NCBI RefSeq assembly: GCF_000238395.3
Contig: NZ_CP011025.1
Location: forward strand, 2,790,001 to 2,854,000
Direction: 5' to 3'
DNA from: Pseudoalteromonas arctica A 37-1-2
GTDB lineage: Bacteria; Pseudomonadota; Gammaproteobacteria; Enterobacterales; Alteromonadaceae
DNA length: 64,000 nt
How positions within the stretch are numbered: position 1 is the first letter of the stretch; the number at the start of each line of letters is the position of its first letter. The translations under genes were made by a program, and so were the position numbers. The notes beneath the pieces are model-generated. The model did not search any database. It was not told the origin of the DNA and saw nothing but the letters and a program-made list of their open reading frames with translations. Below, piece after piece: positions 37,569 to 47,107 of the stretch.

Positions 37569-39062
37569 ATGAGTTCAGCTCCAGATAGTGGTTGGTGTGG
37601 CCACCCTAAAGGACTTTCGACATTGTTCTTCACTGAAATGTGGGAACGAATGAGTTATTACGGTATGCGAGCTATGCTCGTATTATTCATGACAGCAAGC
37701 TTACAAGAAGAAGGCCTTGCCTTTACTGTTGCATCAGCTGCTGCAATTTATGGTTTGTATACGGGCGCAGTATACTTTTTAGGCTTACCTGGTGGTTGGC
37801 TAGCTGATAGATTGTTTGGCGGTCAAAAAGCAGTATGGTATGGCGGCATAATTATTATGATTGGCCATATTATTTTGGCTATTCCACATGATTATTCTTT
37901 CTTCATTGGCTTAATATTTGTAGCAACAGGTACTGGTTTGCTAAAACCAAATATCAGTGCAATGGTCGGCCAACTATACAGTGATACAGATGAGCGTCGT
38001 GATGGCGGTTACGCTCTTTATTACATGGGTATTAACATGGGTTCTTTAATAGGTTACTACGTATGTGGTTACTTTATGGAGAACGTAGGCTGGCACTGGG
38101 CATTTGGTGCAGCAGCTGTCGGTATGGCCATTGGTTTAGTTCAGTACAAACTCACACTTAATAACTTACCAGAGCACAGCGCTTTACCTGCTAATCCACT
38201 TGGTCCTAAAGGTACTTCACGTGCATGGATTGGTATTGCTGCATTTGTAATTGCTGCTGCTGCAGTTACTACGGCTGCAATGACCGGCGCAATTGTAATC
38301 AATCCAACAGTGGTTGCAGGTTACACAGCGATTGTATTTACTATTATCTTTTTTGTTTATTTTGGTGTTATTTACTTTACAGGTAAATTAACCGATGCCG
38401 AAAAACAAAGAATGTGGGCACTATTTTTAGTCTGTATTGCTTCTGCATGTTTTTGGTCTGGCTTTGAACAAGCCGGTTCGTCATTAAACCTATTTGCCCG
38501 TGATTACACCGACCGATTTATTGGTACGTTTGAAATCCCTACAACGTGGTTTCAATCATTAAACTCACTGTTTATTATTGCTTTATCGCCATTTTTTGCA
38601 GCACTTTGGATTAACTTATCTAAAAGCTTAGTGTCACCTAGCTACAGCGTTAAATGTGCAATTGGCTTAATTATCATGGCATCTGGCTTTTTAGTTATGT
38701 TTATGGCGGCTCATTACGCAGCTGAAGGTTTAAAAGTAGCGCCTTACTGGCTTGTTACTACGTACTTTTTACATACAGTGGGTGAGCTTTGTTTAAGCCC
38801 TGTAGCGTTAAGTGCTGTAAGTAAGTTATCGCCTAAACGTTACACTGGTCAAATGATGGGTGTATTTGTATTAACTTACTCAATCGGTAATATTATTGCA
38901 GGTTTACTTGCTGGTAATTTCGATCCGAACAATGTTGATGAAATTCCTAACTTATACTTACAAATTGCATTATTTAGCATTGGTGTTGGTGTTGTTTTAG
39001 TACTAATGACTTTTAAAGCTAAAGTATGGGAAAAACAAGGGTTAGAAGAGAAAGCCTCTTAA
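37569..39062 (+). CDS. Proton-dependent oligopeptide (POT/PTR) transporter
   Basis: This 497-residue inner-membrane protein has 12-14 hydrophobic segments. It shows the POT signature FTEMWERMSYYGMRAML (ExxERFxYY type) near the N-terminus, GLLKPNISAMVGQLY, and the FALYYMGINMGS-like segment ALYYMGINMGSLIG. It imports di- and tripeptides with protons. The gene is followed by a terminator and stands alone. The exact paralogue (DtpA/B-like) cannot be set by eye. Confidence 0.93.
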   Translation: MSSAPDSGWCGHPKGLSTLFFTEMWERMSYYGMRAMLVLFMTASLQEEGLAFTVASAAAIYGLYTGAVYFLGLPGGWLADRLFGGQKAVWYGGIIIMIGHIILAIPHDYSFFIGLIFVATGTGLLKPNISAMVGQLYSDTDERRDGGYALYYMGINMGSLIGYYVCGYFMENVGWHWAFGAAAVGMAIGLVQYKLTLNNLPEHSALPANPLGPKGTSRAWIGIAAFVIAAAAVTTAAMTGAIVINPTVVAGYTAIVFTIIFFVYFGVIYFTGKLTDAEKQRMWALFLVCIASACFWSGFEQAGSSLNLFARDYTDRFIGTFEIPTTWFQSLNSLFIIALSPFFAALWINLSKSLVSPSYSVKCAIGLIIMASGFLVMFMAAHYAAEGLKVAPYWLVTTYFLHTVGELCLSPVALSAVSKLSPKRYTGQMMGVFVLTYSIGNIIAGLLAGNFDPNNVDEIPNLYLQIALFSIGVGVVLVLMTFKAKVWEKQGLEEKAS

Positions 39063-39100
39063 TTGTTATCTATTTTAAATATAACAACATAACCGATACA

Positions 39101-39132
39101 TTCCTCCATAGCGTCTATGGGGGAATTTTTTT
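39101..39132 (+). terminator. Rho-independent terminator after the POT transporter
   Basis: The 11-bp arms TTCCTCCATAG and CTATGGGGGAA (one G-T wobble) enclose a CGT loop and run into seven T. Confidence 0.9.
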
Positions 39133-39208
39133 ATTCAACTTTGCCCCACTCTCGTTAACTGGTATTATGTCCTGATTGATTATTGAATAGACTCAGGGAC
39201 AGCAGTAT

Positions 39209-41956
39209 ATGCATTCATTAACATTATTACGTGCCACTCTAATAGCATTTCTCCTTATTTTTTTATCTGCCTGTGGTGGAGCCGAAGATCAAGTTACAGT
39301 AAATCCAAATGATCCTGTAGAGCCTGAGCCTAGTGGCTTAATTATTACCAATGCTAATGGCTTACAAACGTCATTAGATGAAGGTAACTTTACTATCAAT
39401 GCCCCTGGGGAAATAGTGGCTAGCGATACCGAAATAACCTACGAAAAACTAGTCCTTGATGAGAATAATCAAGCAAAAAATATCATTTCAGATATACATA
39501 CGCTTACCCCGAATACACTTCAACTTTCTAGCCCAATGACAATCACTATAAAAATACCTGACGACTATGTATTAGGCGGCCAATTAACTATTGCGCGTTT
39601 GAGCGGAGACTCTTGGTCAAGTATTACTAATTCAACAGTATCGCAAGGCTTTGTTAGTGCACAAGTAAACCAACTAGGTAGCTATGCAATAGAAATGCAA
39701 CGTACGGTGGCATTTTCTGATATTGGCCCTACATGTGATGCAAATGCAACAGAGCAATCTATACGATTTGTTCACGTTGCCGACATGCATGCTCGCTTTG
39801 GGTATCAAGAGCAGTATTTTAGTCGTATCAAGGCTTATTATAAAAAAGCGTTAAGCGAATCTCCGCATACATTATTTACCGATGGTGGCGATGATTACGA
39901 AAAAGGGACCGTTGCAGAGCAAATATCACAAGGCTTAGCCTCTGATGAAACCGTAAAGCTAATGGCTTTTGATTTACGTGTTTTAGGGAATCATGACTAT
40001 GCATGGGGTCCTGAAAAGCTGCTTGAGTTTTCACAAGACGATAATGCCATTGTACTTGCAAGTAATACCCGATTTGAGGGAGAGCAAAATAAGAGCTTTG
40101 GCGGTGTGGACTTTGCTAAAGTACAGGTTGGCTGCATAACATTGGGTGTGTTTGGGATGACGTCAGTACCATGGGATGAACTTGACGAGCCAATTGAAGA
40201 TGACCCTATTCCTGACTTTATAAAACAATTTAAAATGAGTTGGAAGTGGCAACAAATCGCACAAAGTATTGTAAGCCAATACAGCGGTGATGTTGATTAC
40301 ATGATAATGCTAAGCCACTTAGGTAAAGGAACTGACGTTGAGATAGCAACCAATGTGCCCGGTATAGATTTAGTGCTTGGTGGGCATACTCATGGTGGTG
40401 AAGACTTTATAGAGCTTGAAAATAATGCTTTAGTCATTCAACCAGAATTTTATGCTCGCGGAGTCACCGATTTAAATTTAGTATTTAATACTGCAGATAA
40501 AGCACTAAGTCGTTACGATTATCAACATGTAGATACGCGAACATCTATAGAACCTGACGAAGAAACCAAGCTAGCTATCGATGAAATAATGGGCCGATAT
40601 GCACCCGATGCTGATACAGAAATTGCCATTTCAGAAAACTACCCAAGTAGCTTTGAAGTTGCAGAAATAACAGCACTTGCAACTAAACATTCAAGCTCAA
40701 TTAACGCAGCGCTGCTTAACCCTGAACTTGTACAAAAAAGATGGACGCCAGGCACTGTTACACAAGAAGATTTTCACAAAGCATTTTATGTTGAAAGACA
40801 GCCTTCAAACACACCTGGCTTTAATTCACTGTATCAAGTAACTGTTACAGGGACTGATTTAAACACAATGATTGCCAGCCAACCCGATTGGTTTGCGTTA
40901 AAGCCAGAAGATATTCAAGTAACAACAAATTATAATGTCGCTTTATTTAAAGGTGCAGCACTTAATCCAGATTTATTTTTTAGCAGTGTTACTTTTAATG
41001 ATGTAAAGCCAATTGCCGAAGCATGGTGGCTACTTGATCAATACGCGCGCTTTAGAACAACTCAATGTCTTCACCTTGATACAGACACACAGCTTAATGC
41101 TTGCCAAGATGTTGCAAATATAACAATTTGGAACTTTGACGATCCAACAAACCCACTGACCCCAGACTTTGGTCCATCGGTTTTAAACTACTTTGACCCA
41201 GAAAATGACGGTTGGGGCCCCGAAGACACCCGCTATGAGACAACCACTGATCTTAATATTGGGGATTTAACTGATGGTCCTTCTGGTGTAATGGCTTTTA
41301 CTGATCACTCACCTACAGAGGGTTTAAAAATTGAATTAAACACACAAGCAAATGGTGATTATGCTAATGACGGTATGGTATCTGACTACACTCTAATAAT
41401 GGATTTATATTGGCCATCAGAAGATAGCGATTCTTATCGTGCGATAATGCAAACTGAAACAGTAGATTATTTAGAAAACGATGCAGATATATTTATTGAT
41501 CCCAGTGGCGGTTATGGTGAAGCGACGTTTAAAAGTGGATATTTTGGTGATACTAAACCAGAAACATGGCATCGTGTAGCGTTTGTGTTTTACACAGCAC
41601 CAATAAATGGTGTATTTGAAGTATATATTGATGGTGAATTAACGGGTGTAAAAGAATTTGGAGAAATAGACCAACGTTGGGCTCTCAACAAAGCAGTGCT
41701 CTTATTTACTGATAATGGCTACGAAACAGTCCCTGGTTATTTAAATGCCTTACTCTATGCGGGCCGTGCTATGACCCGTGGCGAAATTAAAAGTATGGGC
41801 GGCGCACAACAAAAGTTGTCCTTTGAGCAACCGACGCGAGTGTTAAACCAAACGATTGAACGTCACTATCAAGCTGCGCCAGCGATAAAAACAAACCAAT
41901 GGATTGAGCAACGTAACAAGTTCTTTGGTGGCAACTCTAAAAGTGTAAACAATTAA
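39209..41956 (+). CDS. Metallophosphoesterase/5'-nucleotidase-like lipoprotein with a C-terminal LamG-like region
   Basis: This 915-residue protein has a lipoprotein signal with Cys22 in the lipobox LSAC. Residues about 30-175 form a beta-rich domain. Residues about 185-400 hold a calcineurin-like metallophosphoesterase core: RFVHVADMHARFG, FTDGGDDYEKG, VLGNHDYAWG, MLSHLGKG and LGGHTHGG. A 5'-nucleotidase C-terminal-like domain follows to about residue 620. The last 250 residues look like a concanavalin/LamG fold (YTLIMDLYWPSED, WHRVAFVFYT, FEVYIDGELTGVKEF). UshA/CpdB-type enzymes cleave extracellular nucleotides; the LamG part may bind a glycan. The substrate is not known. It has its own terminator. 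Confidence 0.85.
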   Translation: MHSLTLLRATLIAFLLIFLSACGGAEDQVTVNPNDPVEPEPSGLIITNANGLQTSLDEGNFTINAPGEIVASDTEITYEKLVLDENNQAKNIISDIHTLTPNTLQLSSPMTITIKIPDDYVLGGQLTIARLSGDSWSSITNSTVSQGFVSAQVNQLGSYAIEMQRTVAFSDIGPTCDANATEQSIRFVHVADMHARFGYQEQYFSRIKAYYKKALSESPHTLFTDGGDDYEKGTVAEQISQGLASDETVKLMAFDLRVLGNHDYAWGPEKLLEFSQDDNAIVLASNTRFEGEQNKSFGGVDFAKVQVGCITLGVFGMTSVPWDELDEPIEDDPIPDFIKQFKMSWKWQQIAQSIVSQYSGDVDYMIMLSHLGKGTDVEIATNVPGIDLVLGGHTHGGEDFIELENNALVIQPEFYARGVTDLNLVFNTADKALSRYDYQHVDTRTSIEPDEETKLAIDEIMGRYAPDADTEIAISENYPSSFEVAEITALATKHSSSINAALLNPELVQKRWTPGTVTQEDFHKAFYVERQPSNTPGFNSLYQVTVTGTDLNTMIASQPDWFALKPEDIQVTTNYNVALFKGAALNPDLFFSSVTFNDVKPIAEAWWLLDQYARFRTTQCLHLDTDTQLNACQDVANITIWNFDDPTNPLTPDFGPSVLNYFDPENDGWGPEDTRYETTTDLNIGDLTDGPSGVMAFTDHSPTEGLKIELNTQANGDYANDGMVSDYTLIMDLYWPSEDSDSYRAIMQTETVDYLENDADIFIDPSGGYGEATFKSGYFGDTKPETWHRVAFVFYTAPINGVFEVYIDGELTGVKEFGEIDQRWALNKAVLLFTDNGYETVPGYLNALLYAGRAMTRGEIKSMGGAQQKLSFEQPTRVLNQTIERHYQAAPAIKTNQWIEQRNKFFGGNSKSVNN

Positions 41957-41985
41957 ATACAATCAAGCTTTTGCTTGTTCATTCT

Positions 41986-42022
41986 AAAAGGAGGCTTCAC
42001 GCAGGTGAACTCTCCTTTTTAT
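41986..42022 (+). terminator. Rho-independent terminator
   Basis: The outer arms AAAAGGAG and CTCCTTTT and the inner arms TTCAC and GTGAA form one long hairpin with a T-rich end, 30 bases after the lipoprotein gene. Confidence 0.88.
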
Positions 42023-42259
42023 TATTTAAAAACAACACATTAAGAATAAAAACCACTATTCAATCCTATACCATATAACTTCATTTTACTTAACTGTATT
42101 ACAAACACGTAACTTTATAATAACCGTCCTATAAAATTTACACATACACTACACACTAAATAGTGCCCCCCTCTTCCCCAAATCAAAAATCTGGTTGATT
42201 ATCTACGGCAATATGACAACAACACATAATCGCAGTGCTTAATTGCGGGAGTAATAATA
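42023..42259 (+). promoter_or_regulatory. AT-rich leader region of hppD
   Basis: This is the rest of the 303-base gap before hppD. A TATAAT-like sequence occurs at about 42115-42120, without a convincing -35 box at the right distance. I searched by eye for a TyrR box (TGTAAA-N6-TTTACA) and found only half-sites. A GGGAG ribosome binding site precedes the hppD ATG. Confidence 0.35.
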
Positions 42260-43306
42260 ATGAGTGAAGTAAATAACTATTTAGGTTTAGTCGGTATTGA
42301 ATTTACCGAATACGCAACACCTGATGCTGATTATATGGATAAAGTATTTACTGATTTTGGCTTCTCTAAGCTTAAAAAATTCAAAGGTAAAGACATTGTT
42401 TATTACAACCAAAACGATATTCATTTTTTACTGAATAACGAGCGTGAAGGTTTTTCTGCAGAATTTGCTAAAAGCCATGGTCCTGCTATTTGTTCGATGG
42501 GTTGGCGTGTTGAGAATGCGCAAAAAGCATTTGAAACTGCAGTAGAGCGTGGTGCAAAACCAGCCACTGATTCAACACATAAAAACATGCCTTACCCTGC
42601 AATTTATGGCATTGGCGACAGCCTAATTTACTTTATTGAAAATTTTGGCGACAAAGGCACTATTTACGAAAGTGATTTTGAAGATTTAGAAACGCAAAAT
42701 GTTGTAGAAGATAAAGGCTTTATCCGAATCGATCATTTAACCAATAACGTTTATAAAGGCACCATGGAAAAATGGGCTAACTTTTATAAAGACGTATTTG
42801 GTTTTACAGAAGTACGCTACTTTGACATTAAAGGTCAAAAAACAGCGCTTATTTCGTATGCACTTAAATCGCCATGCGGCACCTTCTCTATTCCAATAAA
42901 CGAAGGTAAAGGTAACGATAACAACCAAATTGATGAATACCTTGGTGAGTACAACGGCCCAGGCGTTCAACATTTAGCGTTTTTAACAGATGACCTAGTA
43001 AGTTCTCTTGATAAGCTTGATAAATCAACAATTGCAACGCTCGATATTATCCCAGAGTACTACGATACTATTTTTGACCGTGTACCTTGGGTAGCTGAAG
43101 ATAAAGAAAAAATTCGTAAGCACCAGATACTCGTAGATAGCCAAAGTGAAAATTGTTATTTATTACAAATTTTCTCTAAAAACTTATTTGGTCCAATCTT
43201 TATAGAAATGATCCAACGCGTTGATGATGGTGGCTTTGGTGAAGGTAACTTCCAAGCATTATTTGAATCAATCGAACGCGACCAAGAGCGTCGCGGCGTT
43301 TTATAA
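42260..43306 (+). CDS. hppD: 4-hydroxyphenylpyruvate dioxygenase
   Basis: This 348-residue protein has two vicinal-oxygen-chelate domains. The iron ligands are visible as His in RIDHLTNNV, His in GVQHLAFLT and Glu in FIEMIQRV. The conserved IPEYYDTIFDRVPW is also present, together with the C-terminal GFGEGNFQALFESIERDQERRG. It converts 4-hydroxyphenylpyruvate to homogentisate in tyrosine breakdown. fahA follows after about 30 bases on the same strand, forming a two-gene operon ended by a strong terminator. Confidence 0.97.
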   Translation: MSEVNNYLGLVGIEFTEYATPDADYMDKVFTDFGFSKLKKFKGKDIVYYNQNDIHFLLNNEREGFSAEFAKSHGPAICSMGWRVENAQKAFETAVERGAKPATDSTHKNMPYPAIYGIGDSLIYFIENFGDKGTIYESDFEDLETQNVVEDKGFIRIDHLTNNVYKGTMEKWANFYKDVFGFTEVRYFDIKGQKTALISYALKSPCGTFSIPINEGKGNDNNQIDEYLGEYNGPGVQHLAFLTDDLVSSLDKLDKSTIATLDIIPEYYDTIFDRVPWVAEDKEKIRKHQILVDSQSENCYLLQIFSKNLFGPIFIEMIQRVDDGGFGEGNFQALFESIERDQERRGVL

Positions 43307-43335
43307 AATATTTGAGTAAATTAAAAGGAAATGTA

Positions 43336-44649
43336 ATGAGCCTAATTAACGAAACCCACGATATTAATTTAACCAGCTGGGTAGAGTCAGCTAATGTTGA
43401 TAATTGCGACTTCCCTATTCAAAACTTACCGTTTGCAGAGTTTCGCCGTAAAGGGTCTGATGAGGCCTTTCGTGGTGGTGTTGCAATTGGTGACCAAGTA
43501 ATTGATTTAGCAAAACTGAGTAAATTAAATGTTTTAACAGGTGACGCTAAAACAGCCGCTGATGCAGCAAGTGAAGCAACTCTAAATACATTTATGGGTT
43601 TAGGGGGGCAGTATTGGTCAGCACTTCGTTTAGCGCTTTCAAAAGCACTACGAGCAGGCTCTGAGCACCAACAAGCGCTTAGCGATACGCTAGTAGCACA
43701 ATCTGATATAGAGTTTTCTTTGCCTTGCCGTATCGGTGATTACACTGACTTTTACACTTCTATTTATCATGCTACAGCTGTGGGTAGTTTATTTCGTCCT
43801 GACAACCCATTATTACCTAACTATAAATGGGTACCTATTGGTTATCATGGTCGTTCTTCATCTATTGACGTATCGGGTCAAACATTTCATCGCCCTAAAG
43901 GCCAAACTAAGGCGCCTGATGCAGAAGTGCCGTCATTCGGTCCTTGTAAACGCCTTGATTACGAACTAGAACTGGGTATTTACTTAGGTAAAGGCAATGC
44001 ACTGGGCGATGCAATCGCGATTGAAAATGCAGAAAACCACGTATTTGGCTTTTGTGTGTTTAACGATTGGTCAGCTCGCGATTTACAAGCTTGGGAATAT
44101 CAACCGCTTGGTCCTTTTTTAGCTAAAAACTTTGCCTCAACTGTATCGCCTTGGATTGTTACAACCGAAGCGCTAGCACCTTATAGAACAAGCTGGACGC
44201 GTGATGAAAACGATCCACAGCCTATGGACTATTTAGAGTCAAAAGCGAATCGAGACCAAGGTGCTTTTGATATTCAAATGGATGTTAAAATCCAAACGCA
44301 AAAAATGCGTAGCGAAGGCCATAACCCAACGCGTGTATCAACATCTAGCTTTAAGCACTCTTACTGGACTGTGGCACAAATGGTTACTCACCACACAGTA
44401 AATGGCTGTAACTTTATGCCAGGTGACATGTTAGGTTCGGGCACTCAGTCGGGCCCAACGCACGAAGAAGCGGGTTCTTTACTTGAACTATCTCGTGGCG
44501 GTAAAGAAAAAATTACGCTAAGCAATGGCGAACAACGTAGCTTTTTAGAAGATGGCGATAACGTTATTATGCGCGGCTGGTGTGAAAAAGAAGGCTATGC
44601 ACGTATAGGTTTTGGCTCTGTAGAGAGCACAGTACTGCCTACAAAGTAA
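43336..44649 (+). CDS. fahA: Fumarylacetoacetase
   Basis: This is a 437-residue protein from the ATG at 43336, which has AAGGAA before it; an upstream in-frame TTG at 43312 is less likely. Family motifs include DYTDFYTSIYHAT, VPIGYHGRSSSI, LDYELELGIYLG with acidic metal ligands, and FNDWSARDLQAWEYQPLGPF. It cleaves fumarylacetoacetate to fumarate and acetoacetate. The genes for the two middle steps (homogentisate dioxygenase and maleylacetoacetate isomerase) are not in this window. Confidence 0.97.
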   Translation: MSLINETHDINLTSWVESANVDNCDFPIQNLPFAEFRRKGSDEAFRGGVAIGDQVIDLAKLSKLNVLTGDAKTAADAASEATLNTFMGLGGQYWSALRLALSKALRAGSEHQQALSDTLVAQSDIEFSLPCRIGDYTDFYTSIYHATAVGSLFRPDNPLLPNYKWVPIGYHGRSSSIDVSGQTFHRPKGQTKAPDAEVPSFGPCKRLDYELELGIYLGKGNALGDAIAIENAENHVFGFCVFNDWSARDLQAWEYQPLGPFLAKNFASTVSPWIVTTEALAPYRTSWTRDENDPQPMDYLESKANRDQGAFDIQMDVKIQTQKMRSEGHNPTRVSTSSFKHSYWTVAQMVTHHTVNGCNFMPGDMLGSGTQSGPTHEEAGSLLELSRGGKEKITLSNGEQRSFLEDGDNVIMRGWCEKEGYARIGFGSVESTVLPTK

Positions 44650-44672
44650 TACGAGTATTAAAAATAATTATT

Positions 44673-44706
44673 AAAAGGGCTGCTTACTAAAAGCAGCCCT
44701 TTTTTA
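44673..44706 (+). terminator. Rho-independent terminator of hppD-fahA
   Basis: Perfect 13-bp arms AAAAGGGCTGCTT and AAGCAGCCCTTTT enclose a five-base loop and are followed by T. Confidence 0.95.
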
Positions 44707-44793
44707 TTAATTTTTGAACAGTTACAATTTTTTTCTAGCTTTTTTAACTCAAATTGCTATCTTAATTCGGTTAATAGCCAGTGTTTATATGCC

Positions 44794-45957
44794 ATGTCAG
44801 TATTTATAAAGTCTTTTTATCATAAATTTTTCCCAGCTCGTCAGCTACTTATTCGCCAAAATGGCGAAGTTAAGCATGTTGTTTTAGCCTCTTGGTTTCA
44901 ACTTCTTGTAGCATCGCTTATTTTAGCCACTTTTGTTTGGCTGAGTATTTCGAGCTTTCGTGTTTACACACAAACTAATAAAATATCTGACATAGAACAA
45001 AGTCAAATAAACAAACAAACACTTTGGCAACAAAAAGTCAGTGAACAGCAAGCCCTGCAAGCAACGCAATTAGAACAACTTGCAATACTTGAGCAAAAGC
45101 AGGCGCTACTGCAAAACATGATAGAATCCCTTCCCGCTTCGATTAGCAAAGATGTCATTAAGCTTGATACAGAACTTGATGTACCTATTAATGAAAATGG
45201 CAATGAGTTTCATGAGCCATTAGTCGATGAAAATCAAAAAGGTAAACAAGCACAGTTAATCGCTCCAATTACATTCGCAACAAGAGTGGCCAACTTAAAT
45301 AATCATTATGAGCAAAGCTTTAACTTTTTAGATAACCAAATTAGCGAACGTCACCAAGCTATTTTAGCTATGGTTAAAGGCGCAGGAATTGAGTCAGCGC
45401 TTGAGCAACACTTAATATTAAGTGCCCAAACGACCGCACAAGGTGGCCCACTTGATACATTTAACGAAACAAAAATTCCAAGCCATTTTTTAGCCATCGT
45501 TGATAAGTTATTAGCATTAAATAATTTAGAAAACTTTTTAACTGAACTACCAAACACCCTCCCCTTAGCTAAAGCTAAATATTATATTTCGAGTAGTTTT
45601 GGTCTTAGAAAAGATCCAATGAATAGTAATCATGCTTTTCATAAAGGAATTGATTTAGCCGGTTGGCATAAAACCGAGATATTTGCCCCAGCAGACGCTG
45701 TAGTGCTTCGTGCCGGTCGCAATGGTGGTTATGGTAACTTTATTGAGCTTGAACATAAAAACGGCTTAGTGACTCGATTTGGGCACTTAAATAAAATTAA
45801 AGTAAAAAAAGGTCAATCAATCACTAAACATGATGTAATCGGTTTAATGGGCAGCACAGGCAGAAGTACAGGTACTCATTTACACTACGAAGTATTACTT
45901 AACGGTAAACAAGTCAATCCTCTAAAAATAACAAAGGCGCTTTCTCGTGTTTGGTAG
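44794..45957 (+). CDS. Membrane-anchored M23 family metallopeptidase
   Basis: This 387-residue protein has a cytoplasmic N-terminus and one membrane segment (FQLLVASLILATFVWLSI, about residues 31-48). A Gln-rich coiled coil follows at about residues 65-115, and then a C-terminal LytM/M23 domain. Metal ligands are seen in HKGIDLAG (His, Asp) and THLHYEV (HxH). Such enzymes cut peptidoglycan cross-links in the periplasm. The gene overlaps the bactofilin gene by 11 bases. M23-bactofilin pairs control cell shape or local wall growth in other bacteria, so that is the inferred role. Confidence 0.92.
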   Translation: MSVFIKSFYHKFFPARQLLIRQNGEVKHVVLASWFQLLVASLILATFVWLSISSFRVYTQTNKISDIEQSQINKQTLWQQKVSEQQALQATQLEQLAILEQKQALLQNMIESLPASISKDVIKLDTELDVPINENGNEFHEPLVDENQKGKQAQLIAPITFATRVANLNNHYEQSFNFLDNQISERHQAILAMVKGAGIESALEQHLILSAQTTAQGGPLDTFNETKIPSHFLAIVDKLLALNNLENFLTELPNTLPLAKAKYYISSSFGLRKDPMNSNHAFHKGIDLAGWHKTEIFAPADAVVLRAGRNGGYGNFIELEHKNGLVTRFGHLNKIKVKKGQSITKHDVIGLMGSTGRSTGTHLHYEVLLNGKQVNPLKITKALSRVW

Positions 45958-46429
45958 AAAAAAACAAAAAACAGTTAGCTCTAATTTAAAAAGAGTAAAT
46001 CACACGCCGTCTATTATTTCTGAAGACGTACGCCTTACAGGCACTTTAGTTAGCCAAGGTGAAGTACAGCTTGATGGCCGTATTGATGGCGATATAAAAG
46101 CGGAGCATTTAGTTATTGGCTCAACGGGTGTTGTTGAAGGTATTGTTGAAGCTAAAAGCGTTATTGTTAAAGGCAAAGTTATTGGGTCAATTAATGCTAG
46201 TGAAGTAAAAGTACAAAGTGGCGCTCATGTTCATGGCGATGTGTTTCACGATACATTGAGTATTGATGCAGGTGCAGTAATTGAAGGCAGTTTAAAGCAA
46301 CGCTTTGAAAAAGAAGAGCCTGAACTAATTTCGAAAGAGCTTAAACCCGCAAAAGAAGTTAAAGCATTGTTGAAGGAAGATGGCAGCGACTTATCGTTTG
46401 TAAATAAACAAGCCGCTGATAAAAACTAA
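45947..46429 (+). CDS. Bactofilin (polymer-forming cytoskeletal protein)
   Basis: This 160-residue protein has a basic N-terminal tail MFGRKKQK. A central bactofilin beta-helix covers about residues 25-125, with hydrophobic repeats at five- to six-residue steps (VQLDGRIDGDIKAEHLVIGSTGVVEG). The C-terminal tail is charged and probably disordered. Bactofilins self-assemble into membrane-bound filaments without nucleotide. The start lies inside the end of the M23 gene, so the two proteins are made together. Confidence 0.95.
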   Translation: MFGRKKQKTVSSNLKRVNHTPSIISEDVRLTGTLVSQGEVQLDGRIDGDIKAEHLVIGSTGVVEGIVEAKSVIVKGKVIGSINASEVKVQSGAHVHGDVFHDTLSIDAGAVIEGSLKQRFEKEEPELISKELKPAKEVKALLKEDGSDLSFVNKQAADKN

Positions 46430-46437
46430 GTAGAATC

Positions 46438-46461
46438 AGCTTAACGTAAGCTACCTTTTTT
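46438..46461 (+). terminator. Weak terminator-like hairpin after the bactofilin gene
   Basis: The 6-bp arms AGCTTA and TAAGCT enclose ACG; after ACC there are six T. The stem is short, so it may be inefficient. Confidence 0.4.
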
Positions 46462-46924
46462 CAGTAATATACATAGTAATATCTGCAGTGAAAACAAGCT
46501 CATTGCGGGTATTATACAGTTTAACCGGTACTACTAAGTCTTCTTTATCAATCCACTTATGCGGTAAATCAATTTCAGCGACTGCTCGTACATCTGTATC
46601 TACTTTAGCCAAATACCTAACTGTCATCCCTTTTGGGATCCAACGATGCGTTTTAACTGGCACTGTTGCATCAACCATTACACCTGCACACAATTCAGCT
46701 AAGTTACACTGCGCAATAGCATGAATAGTTCCAATATGATTATGAACGCTGCGACGATTTTTAACCAACGCACTACAATGCCCTTCTCGAAGGTCGAGCA
46801 CGTAAGGTTTCATTGAACCAAAATATGGCGCTTTAAAGCAAACAGCTTTAGTAAAAAGCCAATTCCCAAAAGGTAGGCGCTTAAATTTATGCCATGTTTG
46901 TACAAGTGCAGATTTATTACTCAT
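46451..46924 (-). CDS. DUF4442-type hot-dog fold protein (putative thioesterase)
   Basis: This 157-residue protein shows the segments FGSMKPYVLDLREGHCSALVKNRRSVHNHIGTIHA and AIAQCNLAELCAGVMVDATVP, which match DUF4442, a hot-dog family near PaaI-type thioesterases. The HNHIGTIHA stretch occupies the place of the usual Asn/Asp catalytic region. The substrate is unknown. It is convergent with the bactofilin gene and divergent from the Bcr/CflA gene. Confidence 0.8.
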   Translation of the reverse strand: MSNKSALVQTWHKFKRLPFGNWLFTKAVCFKAPYFGSMKPYVLDLREGHCSALVKNRRSVHNHIGTIHAIAQCNLAELCAGVMVDATVPVKTHRWIPKGMTVRYLAKVDTDVRAVAEIDLPHKWIDKEDLVVPVKLYNTRNELVFTADITMYITEKR

Positions 46925-47107
46925 TATTATTTTCCATCAACAGTTACTTTTTTCAAATTAACACATCAGACCAGTTTTAAAAAGTGCATTTACGCTGCCT
47001 TTTTAGCTTAATCCAATCAAAAAATAAAAATGACAACCTATGCAGGGGTCATAAGCCCTTTCTTTTTTACGAGTGCCCACCTAAAATACTCGGCAAAAGG
47101 AGACTCA

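Noticed and set aside
42023..42259. Possible TyrR box upstream of hppD
   Set aside because: Only half-sites of TGTAAA-N6-TTTACA are visible; the partner halves mismatch, so regulation by TyrR was not claimed.
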